DNA of 64,000 nucleotides from Triatoma infestans (lineage: Eukaryota > Arthropoda > Insecta > Hemiptera > Reduviidae): positions 1-64,000 of the forward strand of contig JAAEAF010003449.1 of the NCBI GenBank assembly GCA_011037195.1, written 5' to 3'. The notes beneath the pieces are model-generated. The model searched no databases, had not been told where the DNA came from, and worked only from the letters and a program-made list of their open reading frames with translations. Position 1 is the first letter of the stretch, and each line of letters starts with the position of its first letter. The translations under genes and the position numbers were made by a program. Positions 1-10,408 of this stretch are shown piece after piece.

Positions 1-112
1 TCAGTTAATATTTCTTTAATTTAAATTTTTCTTTTATTTGTTATAAACCTATGAACTTTTTCTTAACTACAATACTGTACAATAATGTATTTTGTCCAAT
101 AAATTTTACAGA

Positions 113-153
113 GCTCCTGAAGAAGGGCACCAATGGTACCCGAAACGTAGAGC
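113..153 (+). ncRNA. Hammerhead-ribozyme-like motif, probably from a Penelope-like element
   Basis: The conserved hammerhead core can be laid out in order. A short stem I arm GCTC (113-116) is followed by CTGAAGA (117-123, fits CUGANGA) and a stem II hairpin with GGG/CCC and ACC/GGT pairs around an AAT loop (125-141). Then come GAAA (142-145), CGTA with a GUA cleavage triplet (146-149), and GAGC (150-153), which closes stem I with four pairs. Stem III is minimal, as reported for Penelope-like element hammerheads, which often act as dimers. Element identity is inferred from this layout and from the related motif near 6700; no RT lies next to this copy. Confidence 0.5.
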
Positions 154-283
154 AACAAAGAATTCTTTTTCTTTAAAAACTCCTTTGGCCATTGCCGTTC
201 AAACATCTCGTTATTTTAAGGCTTGACGATTTGAATACCATTTTAACTTAATTTATTTAAATATTAAAAAAAAAAAAAAAAAA
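154..283. other. AT-rich flank ending in a long A-run
   Basis: No coding signal. An A-run of about 17 bases directly abuts the start of the family A repeat. Confidence 0.5.
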
Positions 284-1237
284 TCTGGTGTGAAACACTC
301 GCACAACTTTCCCTTACTCCAGTTCTCAAAAATTAATTGACACAATTTTTATAGTTTGTGTACCAAATTTATAGAAATTTGTCAAAAACTGAAAAAAAAA
401 TTCAGTAAAAGCGCACTTCCGGTTTACTGATTTTCTTCACACCCGGAATTTTGGCCAACTATTTATTTCTAATTAATTTCATTTGGATGATAGAGTTGTA
501 TAATCAAGTATGATAACACTTTAGAGGAAGCTGTAACCCTACCCCTCTCCTAAAAGTGCCCTTAAATGAATTTTTCCAGAGAAATGTTTTATATAAAAGT
601 TGTAGATCTTTGAATGTTTAGTTTATATGTTAGTTTCAAGAAAATCGTCGGGGCCATTTTTGAGAAAATCGCGAAAAAGTGAAAAAATCATATTTAGTAA
701 AGTGTTAAAACAAAAGCACTTCCGGTTTTCCGATTTTTCTCAAACTCGGAATTTCAACAACATATTTAATTCTAATTAACATTATTTAAATGACCGAATT
801 GTGTAATAACCTGAAATAGCAGTTTAGGGGGTAACCTAACCCCACCCCTCCCCCAGAAGGGCCCTTAAATCAATTTTCCCAGAGAAATGTTTCAAATAAA
901 AGTTGTAGCTCCTTGTATATGTAGGTGATGTAGCAAGTTTAAAGAAAATCCATGGAGCCGTTTTTGAGAAAAACGCGAAAAAGTAAAAAAGTCAACTAGT
1001 AAAGTGGTACTTCCGGTTGAGGAATTTTGACAGATAACGTACAGTCAGATCGCATGGTTTCACAGTCAGATCGTTTTTGAGCTATGCTGTTCACATACAC
1101 ACACACACACAGACCATTTGCTAAAAACCACTTTTTTTGACTCAGGAGACCTCAAAACGGAAATTTCCGGTGAAAACTCAATATCGAAAATTTGACACGA
1201 TTACAATACTTCCTCTTACTAGGAGTAAGAGAAAGTA
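284..1237 (+). repeat. Family A interspersed repeat, full copy A1
   Basis: This 0.95-kb repeat also occurs near 18.8, 41.2 and 55.4 kb. It starts TCTGGTGTGAAACACTCACA-like, with a GTGTGA/TCGCAC hairpin (imperfect in this copy), and ends with an 8-bp stem CTCTTACT-agg-AGTAAGAG followed by AAAGTA. Inside are two head-to-tail modules of about 300 bp. The landmark cacttccgg recurs with its A at 415, 718 and 1009. A short CA microsatellite lies near 1092-1110. There is no ORF of note. Class is unknown: the hairpin ends could suit a non-autonomous Helitron-like or foldback element, but the usual CTRR end is not visible and no target duplication was found. Confidence 0.8.
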
Positions 1238-2566
1238 ATACTTTATAAATTAACTTTAAAGCACTCCAACTTTATTTCTAATTATAAACAACTTCATTTT
1301 AACATAAAATCTTACACCTCATTAATTTTATTTTTTCTTCTTAATTTATACTGCATATAATATATTTTCAATTGTTAAAACTCTACTATAAATCTTTCAC
1401 TTAAATATGAATGATTTCTCTGATAAATTAATAATTAAGATATTCTGAGGAGATATGATGGATGATAGGCCTTCCCTCTAAAGAAACAATTCAATATGAC
1501 ATAACGTTTAACATGATGTGTTAGGCATAATTGTGTTAAATTTCCAAGCTTGAAAAAAAAAAATCGATTAACCAAAAGTACGGTTGACTTATTCCCTCCC
1601 CCTCTCCGTTATTTGCGACATTTTTATCACTCGCAATTAAAGATAAAACGATTTTTTTTTTAAACTTGTTAAAAAGTCCATAACTTAGTTCCGTCTCCTT
1701 TATTTGACATATTTTCCATGTTGACGTTTTAGATTTTCCTCTAAAGTGTCATTACTTCATACTTTGCAAATTTATCAACTAAAATGTATTTTTTTTTTAA
1801 ATATAAACATAAACTTGTAAAAGTTTAGTTTCAAAACGAACTACGCACATTTTAAAATACTTATATTTAAAAAAATACATCAAAAATAGGAACAACAGCA
1901 ACAACAATACAAACACGTTGAAAACTTCATCATAGAAACATAAATTCTATTCTAGTTGGTGGTGGAGACCTATCTACTTTGTTATACATAAACTGGTAGG
2001 GCACGCGCTTGTAACCTCTACCACTAGCCCTCTCTCTCTCTGGCCCAGTTCGCAATATCCCATCTGTTATGTAAGTGTGGATCCGGTACAATATAGCATA
2101 ATTTCTAGAAAAACTACGCTTGGTACTAGACGACTTACACATTTTTATTTTTTTTCGCTAACCAGTGAAATAACGTCTCAAATTTATTGCAGTCTGCCTG
2201 ACAATAAATTGTTGTTGCGGTGGCGGCCTTCAGGTGTTTCTTCTAACTAAATAAATAAATAAATTTCTATTAACTAAATAAATATTTAATTTCATTAACA
2301 AATTACAGAAAACTATAAAAGAAATAAATGTAAATATAATAGTTTATGCAACAATTCTGCAAATATTAACTTCTGTCTATTTTAGGCATTTTTGTTAGCC
2401 ACCAAGTTTCTTTCTTTTCTTATTTTCCCACCGGGGAAGAATAGACACATTTCTGCAGCTATCACGGCAGGAAGCACAAACGTGATATTACGGTTTCGGT
2501 CAGAATCCATCAACCGGATGAATGTTTCACTGAAAGAGGTTCTTTTTTTGTAACTATTCCAAAATA
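1238..2566. other. AT-rich non-coding stretch
   Basis: Mostly A/T homopolymers and short simple repeats. A slightly richer patch at about 1945-2240 contains a short CT run but has no recognisable domain. I see no gene here. Confidence 0.5.
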
Positions 2567-2963
2567 ATGGATGTAAGAAGAAGGGAGAATTTGGAGAAAA
2601 TGAATTTTGGAATGATGAAGAAGAAATAAACTATTAGATATGCTGAACACTGTATTTATAAAGTAGAGACACAAACTGCAAGGACTTTACAGTTAAATAG
2701 AAGTTAGGTAGCGAGAGAATAATAAAGAGACAGACTGGCTGAGTAATAAGAAGGTAAGTAGATAGATTGCTGACTGGATATATTGTTGTAAACTATCATG
2801 AACTCTACTGCTGTTGTTCTATATATATATATATATATATATGAATCGAATTCTCCCTCCCTAGCCTGGCCTAGGTGGGGAGTAACTATCGTTTGATTCA
2901 TTTAATGTCTGCTTCTTTGTTCTTCTGATCCTATGAGTCTTTAATGATTCGGATCGCATTACA
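2567..2963 (-). repeat. Family B LTR-like repeat, copy 1
   Basis: Closely related to 47697-48012: both share the blocks gcaaggactttacag, aaagagacagactggctgag and ggtggggagtaacta in the same order. Read on the minus strand it begins TGTAATGCGATCCGAA, matching the TGTAAT start of the other family B copies. It holds a TA microsatellite at about 2822-2842. The LTR interpretation rests on the TG start and TCTCTCCTCA end of better copies and on gag remnants beside the 44-kb copy. No coding capacity. Confidence 0.6.
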
Positions 2964-3242
2964 CCGAGATTTTCTTGAAAATGAATCCCACTTTTTCTTT
3001 CAACTTCGCTTGCAGCCACATTCAAGTAAAATTTACGCCCTTTAAACCAAATAAATATCATCTCCACCACCTACACTATAATTAATTATTTGTACAGTAT
3101 TTTATTTATATGTTTAGTGAAAATTCCGAGTTTGAAAAAAGTTTGCTGGTTAGAGAATTACCTTTGAATACAGGTAATGCTATTATCGTCTAACTTCAAT
3201 AAAAATTCCTAGTCGGAAGGATACTTATAAGTTAATTGTATT

Positions 3243-3395
3243 AACTGCAACATGGGTGAATGTTTCACTCGCCCGGAGCCTTTTCAGTGCACTGGCGGCC
3301 TCCGGACAGTATTCTCTCGCTACAGACAGCACTGTCCATCACTAAACAGTGAGCTGTAGAGGCTCTTAGGAAGAAGCCTCTTAACAAAGAGATTG
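3243..3395 (+). repeat. Unknown dispersed repeat, first of a pair
   Basis: A GC-richer block that resembles 3850-3985. Shared order: a gagcc/gaacct-ttctcagtgc core, a cactgg/ctgactag segment, attctctcgctacaga/tttctctggttgcaga, cactgtcc/cattgcc, agtgagct, and gaggctc. Identity looks like roughly two thirds by eye. No ORF or RT motif. It may be two decayed copies of a short element. Confidence 0.4.
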
Positions 3396-3849
3396 TTATT
3401 ATCTTAACTCTTTGCAAGAAATGTCGACATGAAAATTGTCATTTCTTTCTTTTTTTATACTCAACTCGCATATTATTTAACTCATTTATTGACTATAAAT
3501 TCTGATAATCTGGTGGTATTATATAGGTCAAACCGTGCTTATGGTAACTTTTTTTTGTTTGAAAAAAATATGAAATTATTTAAATAATACAATTGAATAT
3601 CTTATATATCAATCCACCATTATTTTTTTTTTTTTGCTTTGTAATATTTTAGACATAGGTTTATTTATTTAATTCTAAATATTTACCGTATTTAGTGGTA
3701 TTGCTTAGGAAACCAATAACTTTATCAGGACAGACTGGATTTTCATTCACTTACCATTTAACTGAACTGAACTGGAAAAATAATTTTCTGTACAATTGGA
3801 ACACTTTTTTTTACCCGTTACAATCCTGTGCTACAAACAGTTAAGGCGT

Positions 3850-3985
3850 GCAACATCTCAGGATCATTGGCGCAAGGAACCTTCTCAGTGCTGACTAGCT
3901 TCCGCGCACTGGCTTTCTCTGGTTGCAGAAAACATTGCCAATCAATGGAAAGTGAGCTAGGAGGCTCCTACTGCGAGAAATTAGT
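3850..3985 (+). repeat. Unknown dispersed repeat, second of a pair
   Basis: Diverged partner of 3243-3395, in the same orientation about 600 bp downstream. Both end in agtgagct followed by a gaggctc box. No function can be assigned. Confidence 0.4.
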
Positions 3986-4013
3986 ACTGTTGGATTAAAA
4001 TTTTATGCCGCTA

Positions 4014-6122
4014 TCACTGAGTTAATTGTCGCTCAATCACTGAGAAACTTTTGAGTTGATTTTTGACGGTAACCATTCTCTCGGTTGCAATTTTCTTTCT
4101 GATAACTTTCTCTTGGGTACTTAAACGGAGAGAATGGGTGCAACAAAAAAAACAACAAAATATTTCAGTTTTGTTTGTTTGTTTTTTTAAATTGAACGTA
4201 TAAAATATGTGGTAAAATAATTTGTACAAATCAATTAATTGAGCAATTAAGGGGGTTTAATTTTTATATCTATTTTATAAGAACTCTCGTCAAAAATATG
4301 TTATTACTGATTGCAAATAAAATGAAAATTAAATCTAATGGGAACTTGTTTCAAAGTTGCAATATAAGACGGAGAATTTTTGGATTGAAAATATTATCTT
4401 TTAATGAAGATATGTCGGAAAAGTTTTACCAAGAATTGAGAAATAAAGGAAATCAATAGATAAGATAACTGAGAACAAACGAACAAATGTAGAAAAAAAA
4501 AAAGGAAAACGAAAGAACCTATTTCCAATATTCTATTTCCCCGGAGAGCATTCTATGTCATGGAGAGAACGAACACCTGACGCCAAACTAGAAAATAGCA
4601 GAAAAATAAGAACTAGTAAATAGAATTTTGTTGACAAGAAGATAATAACCACAGATAGACAGACAAACATCTATACACATAGACTCTCTCTCTCTCTCTC
4701 TCTACATATATATACTGAGAGAAAGAGAGACAGAAAGAGAAATTGCAAGCAATATAGAAGACAAAGAGTATATTCATTAAGGTGTGGTGTACTCATTAAA
4801 CAGTACACAATACCCACATGGAACTCTAAATACCCTACGTTTTAAACCGCACCTCATCTACATAAATATATAGAATCTTCCAACATACCACTCCATACTT
4901 AACTGCAATTAGCAAAACTATAGCCTCCACATTTGTTGGCGGGAAAATTTCTCTTTTCCATTTTTGCGCTCTAGTTATTGTTTCCTTATGTTTTCCAAAA
5001 TAACAATTTATTGTTGGTTTTCTTTTTTATTTTTCTTTAGTTTTTCCATGTTTTTTTTATACTGTGATGGATGCCAAATATATAAAAATAGATTTAATTT
5101 GAAATTATCAAATTATGAACAAAATGTAACATTCCCTGGCAAAAGTGACTATTCAGGTAGAAGACTACTATTGTCTTTTACAGTTCATGAATTTGATAGC
5201 ATTGTCTACCCTTTCTTCTCACAGGGGAAGATTTGAACGAACAATTAGAAGGCATTCCTTCAAGACAGTCTGCATTCTGCTTTCAAAAACAACAGTCTGA
5301 AACAGACACCGAAGCAGAACACTTTAGAAATCAGTGCCAGATATAAGTTAAAACATAAGAGTTTATTCCAACTAATTTCAGTAAATTAATAAGCATATTG
5401 TTGTGTTATTGAATAGCATTTAAATATCTTTAAAGAATATATTTAATTTAATCTACCAGTGTTTTCTTATATTATTCTTATTACTTCTCTCTCTTAAACT
5501 TACATACACAAACCCTTTACAAAACCGCTCACGCCACAAGCTACCAATACACTACAACACATCACACCAATAACATTTCATACCATATTGTTCAATGATG
5601 AATTGTGGTAAAATTATTTCGATATGCAAATAATTTAAAGAAAAATCAAAAGCGATACTATATTACATAATATTTCCAATGTATTAACATTAAATAAGTT
5701 GCCAAACATTAAAGGGAAATATTGGAAAAATTTAACACAAATACTTTTATTTGGCAAATGTTTATTTTAATTTTTTTTTTTTCAAAGCTTTTAAAAGTGA
5801 AATCACGACTATCATCTAAATGGACCTTTTAAATTCATCGTACGCTTGTGTAAAAGTAAAATACAAACTTTTTTATTTTTTTATTTTTAGACACAATTAA
5901 ACTGCTAAAAATACCAAGTAATAACAAAATTTATCGACTAAAATTTGAGAAATTACACTAAAAGTAAGTTATATAAGGTTTATTCAATATATTTTTCTTT
6001 CTATAATGGAAGTATATCGTCGATCTTGTCAGAATCAAAAATTTTTATGAAAAGAAACAAGTTGATTTTAGAGAATTTTGTGTGTATATGTATGTAGTAG
6101 CACAATTCAAAAACAAAACAAA
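4014..6122. other. AT-rich non-coding stretch with CT microsatellite
   Basis: A (CT)n run lies at about 4686-4703, followed by a GA-rich patch. Several short open frames exist but are low-complexity, rich in F, K, I and N, and show no domain. I see nothing else. Confidence 0.5.
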
Positions 6123-6180
6123 TAAAAATCTGGTGTGAAACAATCACACGACTTTCTCCCACTGTAAAAAAAAAAAAAAA
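6123..6180 (+). repeat. Family A terminal fragment
   Basis: Carries only the TCTGGTGTGAAAC hairpin end and the following ACTTTCTCCCACT box, then runs into a 15-base A-run where the SINE 3' end begins. The same pairing of a family A tip and a poly-A occurs near 20430. Confidence 0.6.
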
Positions 6181-6434
6181 CATTGCGCAACAGCCCATGA
6201 AGGGCCAGAGCTTGCCAAACGGCGATTTGAATAGCGGGGGGTATGTGGTAAGTACGCCGCTGTACGCACACCGTTTAGTTCAGGCCTTCGCTACCTATGG
6301 CGCTACTAACTGTAGCTTCCCACTTTTTATCACGATGCTGAGAAAACACCGATATACACGCTCACGGAATCGAAACCCTGAATTCTTGCACGAAAGGCGA
6401 CATTGAGTGCTAGCCACTAGACCAAAGCGTGAGA
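6181..6434 (-). mobile_element. tRNA-derived SINE, full-length copy
   Basis: On the minus strand the head is tRNA-like: a box A TGGTCTAGTGG (6414-6424) and a box B-like GGTTTCGATTCC (6366-6377, one extra T). The body includes gataaaaagtgggaagctac, a conserved ggtagcg(a/c)aggcc block and the terminal catgggctgttgcgcaa, then a homopolymer. The second copy at 56834-60052 is split by a LINE and matches throughout. The head family tRNA cannot be named safely. It would be transcribed by RNA polymerase III from the internal boxes if active. Confidence 0.8.
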
Positions 6435-6597
6435 CTTCTCTATGCTATATATTAATATAATTTATTGGAAAAATTACCTTTTTAATAGTGCATATATGAG
6501 TGTATTTTTAGTAATAGCCATAGAGTGGTTTGCCATGATAAAAAAAAAATGAAAAAGATTTGAAAACATAATTATTCTACAATATTGCTGTTTTTGG

Positions 6598-6720
6598 TGT
6601 TCGTTACGACCGCTGTATTCAATGTTGTAAATTGGATTTTGAGTTCGGTCATACAAAAGTCTCTTTTTAAATTTCTACCGACGTTTCGGCAAATTTATTG
6701 CCTTCTTCAGGGTCTGTACA
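6598..6720 (-). mobile_element. Penelope-like element end with hammerhead core
   Basis: The minus strand shows ACC (6713-6711), CTGAAGA (6710-6704), a GGCA/TGCC stem II, GAAA (6687-6684), a CGTC site (6683-6680) and GGT (6679-6677), which pairs with ACC. Downstream sequence through 6598 is repeated in the foldback element at 18285-18502. This matches the layout of hammerheads reported in Penelope-like terminal repeats. No RT is next to it; YVDD-type Penelope RT fragments lie at 16 kb. Confidence 0.55.
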
Positions 6721-7054
6721 AAGGTTTAAATACAAATCATTAAAAAATAGAAACAACATAAAATATGAACTTAAACCAAATATTTCCAGAATACAAATTT
6801 TTTAAAATAAACTATATAAATAAACTAAATAAAGAGCATGATATATATAGCACATTTAAATTTATTTTAAACTATTGTTGTAGAACAGATCAATATTAAA
6901 CTAAATCACAACTATTAAATAATTTAAATCACAACTATTAAAAAATATGTGGCATATATAAGAGTAAAGTATGGAAATAACTTAGGAAATGTACTTACAA
7001 AAATTTTCAGTTAGAATTCCAGTAGTAATTACTCTAGTTTAACCTGTGACATAC
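6721..7054. other. AT-rich spacer
   Basis: No recognisable feature before the LINE-C fragment begins. Confidence 0.4.
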
Positions 7055-8370
7055 CATCATCAAGTGATCTAGAAAAGTCTAAGATGATGGTCTGTAGAAA
7101 TAAAGGAGGAAGATATTCTAACGAAGAAAAGTGGAATTTCGAGGGAAATAATATTGAAATAGTAAATAAATATAATTATTTAGGAGTTACTATTACCCCT
7201 GCGCTCTCATTTGAACCTCATCTGAAAGATAAACTTCAGGCATCTAAATTTGCCATGAACTGTACATGGTCCAAATTAATTGATAACTGTAATGTCCCAA
7301 TGAATTCTAAGATAAAAGTTTTTCATTCAACCTCGCGTTCGATAATGTGTTATGCGGCGCAGGTTTGGGGTTATAAAAAGTATCAAACAGTTGAAAGGTT
7401 GCAACGGTTTTTTGTTAAAAAACTTTTCAAATTACCAAAAAAATACGGCTAATTATATAATCAGTTTAGAAACGAATTTGACGAGTATGTTTTGGTATAC
7501 ATTAAAGTTGCACATAAGTTATATTTTCAAAATACTTCAACTTCCAGACGGTAGGCTTCCCAAACTAATAGCCAAGAAAATTATTTCTAAAAAAATCCTG
7601 TGGTTCAAGGATTGGGATAACATGTGTCTTCAACTGGGAATATCTCCGTTCAATCTAGAAAATTATGACAACTGGAGACGTAATTTAAATAGTTTTCTGG
7701 ATATATTAAAGATGAACGAGAGAGAAAATGATATAGCTAGGGCGAGAGAAGGACAACATCATGTTATCTATCCGAGGTTAGACTACGATAAATGGGAATA
7801 CCTCTGTAATTATAGTTTCGAAGATGCCCGCCTAATAATAAAAGCCAGATCAGAGTCACTCAATTTAAATTTTAGGCCCTTTGATCCAGAAGCTGACCAA
7901 AACTGCACTTTGTGTAACCTAAATGTAATAGAAACCATTATTCATTTATAGGAGTTTGCCCCATATAGGCGCCATATAGGCTTCATTATTTAAATAAAAC
8001 AGTCCTCTCGGTTGAGAAGGTATGTAGTTTTTTGAATGGTACAGAAAACTGGAGTGACTTATGCAAATATTTAAAATCAGCTATTTCTTATAGAAGATTA
8101 ATTATTAATGAATTTTATTTCTGATTATATAAATCGTTTTCATTTCTATTTTTGTTCTGTTTTAATATTATTTTTATTTTACTTTATCCTATGTTTATAT
8201 GTTCCTCATTTAGTTACAGTTCTAAACCATTAATAATTTGTAATCGCAACTCGGCAGACGGATGTAATCCATTGCCCTCAAAGAGTTATTATTTATTTTT
8301 CTATGAATTTAGAATTGTTATTTGTTTCTATATATTATTGTATTGTCAGATGGAAACGTTTCTTTAAATA
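7055..8370 (+). pseudogene. LINE-C fragment: RT C-terminal part and zinc knuckle, decayed
   Basis: The 5' end is truncated just after the RT catalytic region. The first frame (7058-7449) gives KSKMMVCRN, YLGVTITPALSFEPHL, and CYAAQVWG, each with a counterpart in the longer copy at 56947-59894. A one-base shift in the A-run near 7440 moves the reading to a second frame holding TLKLHISYIFKIL, and CTLCNLNVIETIIHL, the C2HC knuckle region. A stop follows at 7949, then recognisable but broken residues (NGTENWSDLCKYL) to about 8120. The remainder to about 8370 looks like 3' UTR ending near an ATT-rich stretch. Non-functional copy of a non-LTR retrotransposon. Confidence 0.85.
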
Positions 8371-9108
8371 AACTCTATTATTATTATAGTTTATTTGGTC
8401 ATTCATTATGTTTTTGTGGATATTCTTGTGCTTGTATATTTCTATTTTTTCTAGTTTGTCCATTCACTTTCTTTTGTGCTTTGGTATAATAGGACCAAAG
8501 CACCAATATATATATATATATATATATACCTATGAAAAAGTTTTATTTCTTGGATGATGTACGATATAATAATGTTCTTTCTTTTGTTACAGGTAAGGCA
8601 AACTTTTCCGATTAACCAAGTAAGTTTACTTTAAAAATATTTATTTCAAAGACTACTTATCCAATACAGATCTAAGTTAATTAATTAATACAGAAATATT
8701 ATTGCCGCATAAATGTATTAGTCCTTAATGATTTGTTATTGCAGTAAATTGTGTGTAAATCATGTGCGCTTAACATTAGTGGTTGCTGCTTGTAGGAGTG
8801 TTGTGCGGAGATGTTGGTTGTTGATGATGAGAGGTAAACACCTTAAGATTTGGTTTAAGATATATAATTGATATATATATGTATATGACTGTATACCAAA
8901 GACTTTACACTTTAGAGTTTAGAACCTAACTAAACTGACAGACTGACGTGGCTAAATTCAAAAGGCATATCATACATACTTTGTGCAATTCCAAATTGAA
9001 TTTTGTTGTTGTCGTATTCTCATGCCTATATTTTGGAGAGTAAAAAACCATACATAAGATAAATTATTTATCAGAGACATTTTCCGTGGTAGCCTGTTTC
9101 ATTTTGTG
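8371..9108. other. AT-rich spacer with TA microsatellite
   Basis: A (TA)n run lies at about 8508-8528. I see no coding or RNA feature. Confidence 0.5.
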
Positions 9109-9150
9109 GTCATCGACCGGTTTCTGGCGTTCGCCCCTTTTCAGGATGCG
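9109..9150 (-). ncRNA. Degenerate hammerhead-like motif
   Basis: The minus strand reads CATC (stem I), CTGAAAA (one mismatch to CUGANGA), a GGCG-aa-CGCC type stem II, GAAA, CCGGTC with a GUC site, then GATG, which pairs with CATC. The changed core G would be expected to abolish cleavage. Likely a decayed Penelope-like relic. Confidence 0.35.
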
Positions 9151-9476
9151 TTTTTCAGACAGTGTGACAACACAGACTTGCACAGACCAAATTCAGTTTA
9201 CACACTGACTCACTCTTGGCTGACTGACTCTGCGGAACCAACCACCACAACAACTAAATTATTTATTGTAATGAATAAGATGGTTACAATGGAAGTTGCG
9301 CACAATAGAAAAATGAAAAGAGATTTATTGTCTACCGCAAATACAAAGTAATCTTCTATATAGTAAACAAAAGAAAATAAAAACAGAACAAGTACTTGGT
9401 ATAGATTTAAAGAATTCTATAAGAATATAGCAATACATTTTTTATATAAACAAAAATTGTAATAACATCAATAATA

Positions 9477-9956
9477 GTGTCCGGTAACGAACGGGCGGAC
9501 GAGGCAGCTAAGCGAGCTGCCTCTGCACACACAAATGATGTCACCCCCGTACGGCCCACTGACTTACAGGTTTATATGAAATACATTATTAATAAAAAAT
9601 GGCAAAGTCGGTGGGACGGAATGAGTGAAAAATTAAAAGATATTAAACCACATGTGCGAAATGTCATGATCGAGAACTACCCGCGGCACGAATCAGTGAT
9701 TCTGACAAGGCTAAGGATAGGTCACACACGTGTGACTCACGGGCACCTCCTTACTGGTGGGAGAAGACCGAGGTGCCCTCGTTGCCGAGAAAGGCTGACG
9801 GTAGCGCACGTGTTGGAAGGGTGTCAGACGCTGTACAGACAGAGAGAAAGAACAGGTCTGCCACATGATAAGCGCGTTGTATTACAAGAGGGTTCTCCTT
9901 ACATAAGGAGGCTATTCGATTATTTGAAAGACATAAATATATACAATAAAATTTAG
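9477..9956 (+). pseudogene. LINE-A ORF2 C-terminus (RNase H tail and zinc knuckle)
   Basis: About 159 codons stay open, starting within the RNase H motif (SGNERADEAAKRAAS, the last conserved block containing the D of the active site). Next is a linker with PTDLQVYMKYIINKKWQ, then RLRIGHTRVTHGHLL and the C2HC knuckle CPRCRERLTVAHVLEGC at about residues 99-115. The reading frame begins at the 5' truncation point, so no true start codon is expected. The protein would be the C-terminal end of a LINE pol, with the RT missing. The open frame suggests a young insertion. The minus-strand copy at 46578-46919 supplies the preceding WVPGHIGV. Confidence 0.9.
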
Positions 9957-9980
9957 GATTAGTACTTAGGTTAGAAAACC

Positions 9981-10408
9981 TGGGTGAAGGAATATTGAGT
10001 ACTTCACCCATTAGGTTAGTTATTTCAAAGGGGAAAGGAATATCGAGTACTTTCCTCTTAGTGTGTATGTTTAGTATGAGTGTATTTATTAGCGTGAATG
10101 TATTTATTAGCGACAACGAATTTATTAGCGTGAATGTATTTATTAGCGAGAACGTATTTATTAGCGTGAACGTTTTTTTTTATAGCGTGAATGTATTTAT
10201 TGGCAAGAATGTATTTATAAGCGTGAACGGTTTTATAGTGTAAAGGTATTTATTAGCGAGAATGCTGGTATAAATGGTTAGGTTAGTATTTTATTCTATT
10301 TCGGGGTTGAAAGAAATTATATAAAAGTATTTCAACCCCTTAGGTTTAGTTTAATTTAGATTTAGTCTCTTATAGAGGGTGCAGGAACATAAGTTAAAAG
10401 TACTGCAC
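9981..10408 (+). ncRNA. LINE-A 3' UTR array of four stem-loops with shared loop pattern
   Basis: Four hairpins occur in order. H1 9981-10010: 9-bp stem tgggtgaag/cttcaccca. H2 10028-10059: 10-bp stem with one G-U pair. H3 10303-10339: 10-bp stem ggggttgaaa/tttcaacccc. H4 10379-10408: 6-bp stem gtgcag/ctgcac. All loops begin GAA and end AGTA. H1-H3 are followed by a ttagg(t) box. The other LINE-A copy has counterparts of H2 (46317-46350) and H3 (46127-46164) with compensatory stem changes. Role unknown; a recognition site for the LINE reverse transcriptase, or a stability element, is inference. Confidence 0.75.
10080..10264 (+). repeat. Minisatellite in the LINE-A 3' UTR
   Basis: About ten imperfect copies of an 18-bp unit close to ATTTATTAGCGTGAATGT. 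It lies between hairpins H2 and H3. A shorter, more degenerate version is in the minus-strand copy at about 46195-46310. In one frame it would read as repeated VFISVN, but there is no reason to think it is translated. Confidence 0.8.

Noticed and set aside
284..1237. Family A as a typical Helitron
   Set aside because: It starts with TC and has hairpins, but there is no CTRR end, and the hairpin is not at the expected position relative to an end; left unclassified.
10080..10243. A repetitive protein with VFISVN units
   Set aside because: It is an 18-bp minisatellite in the LINE-A 3' UTR; the period is divisible by three by chance and there is no ORF in the second LINE-A copy.
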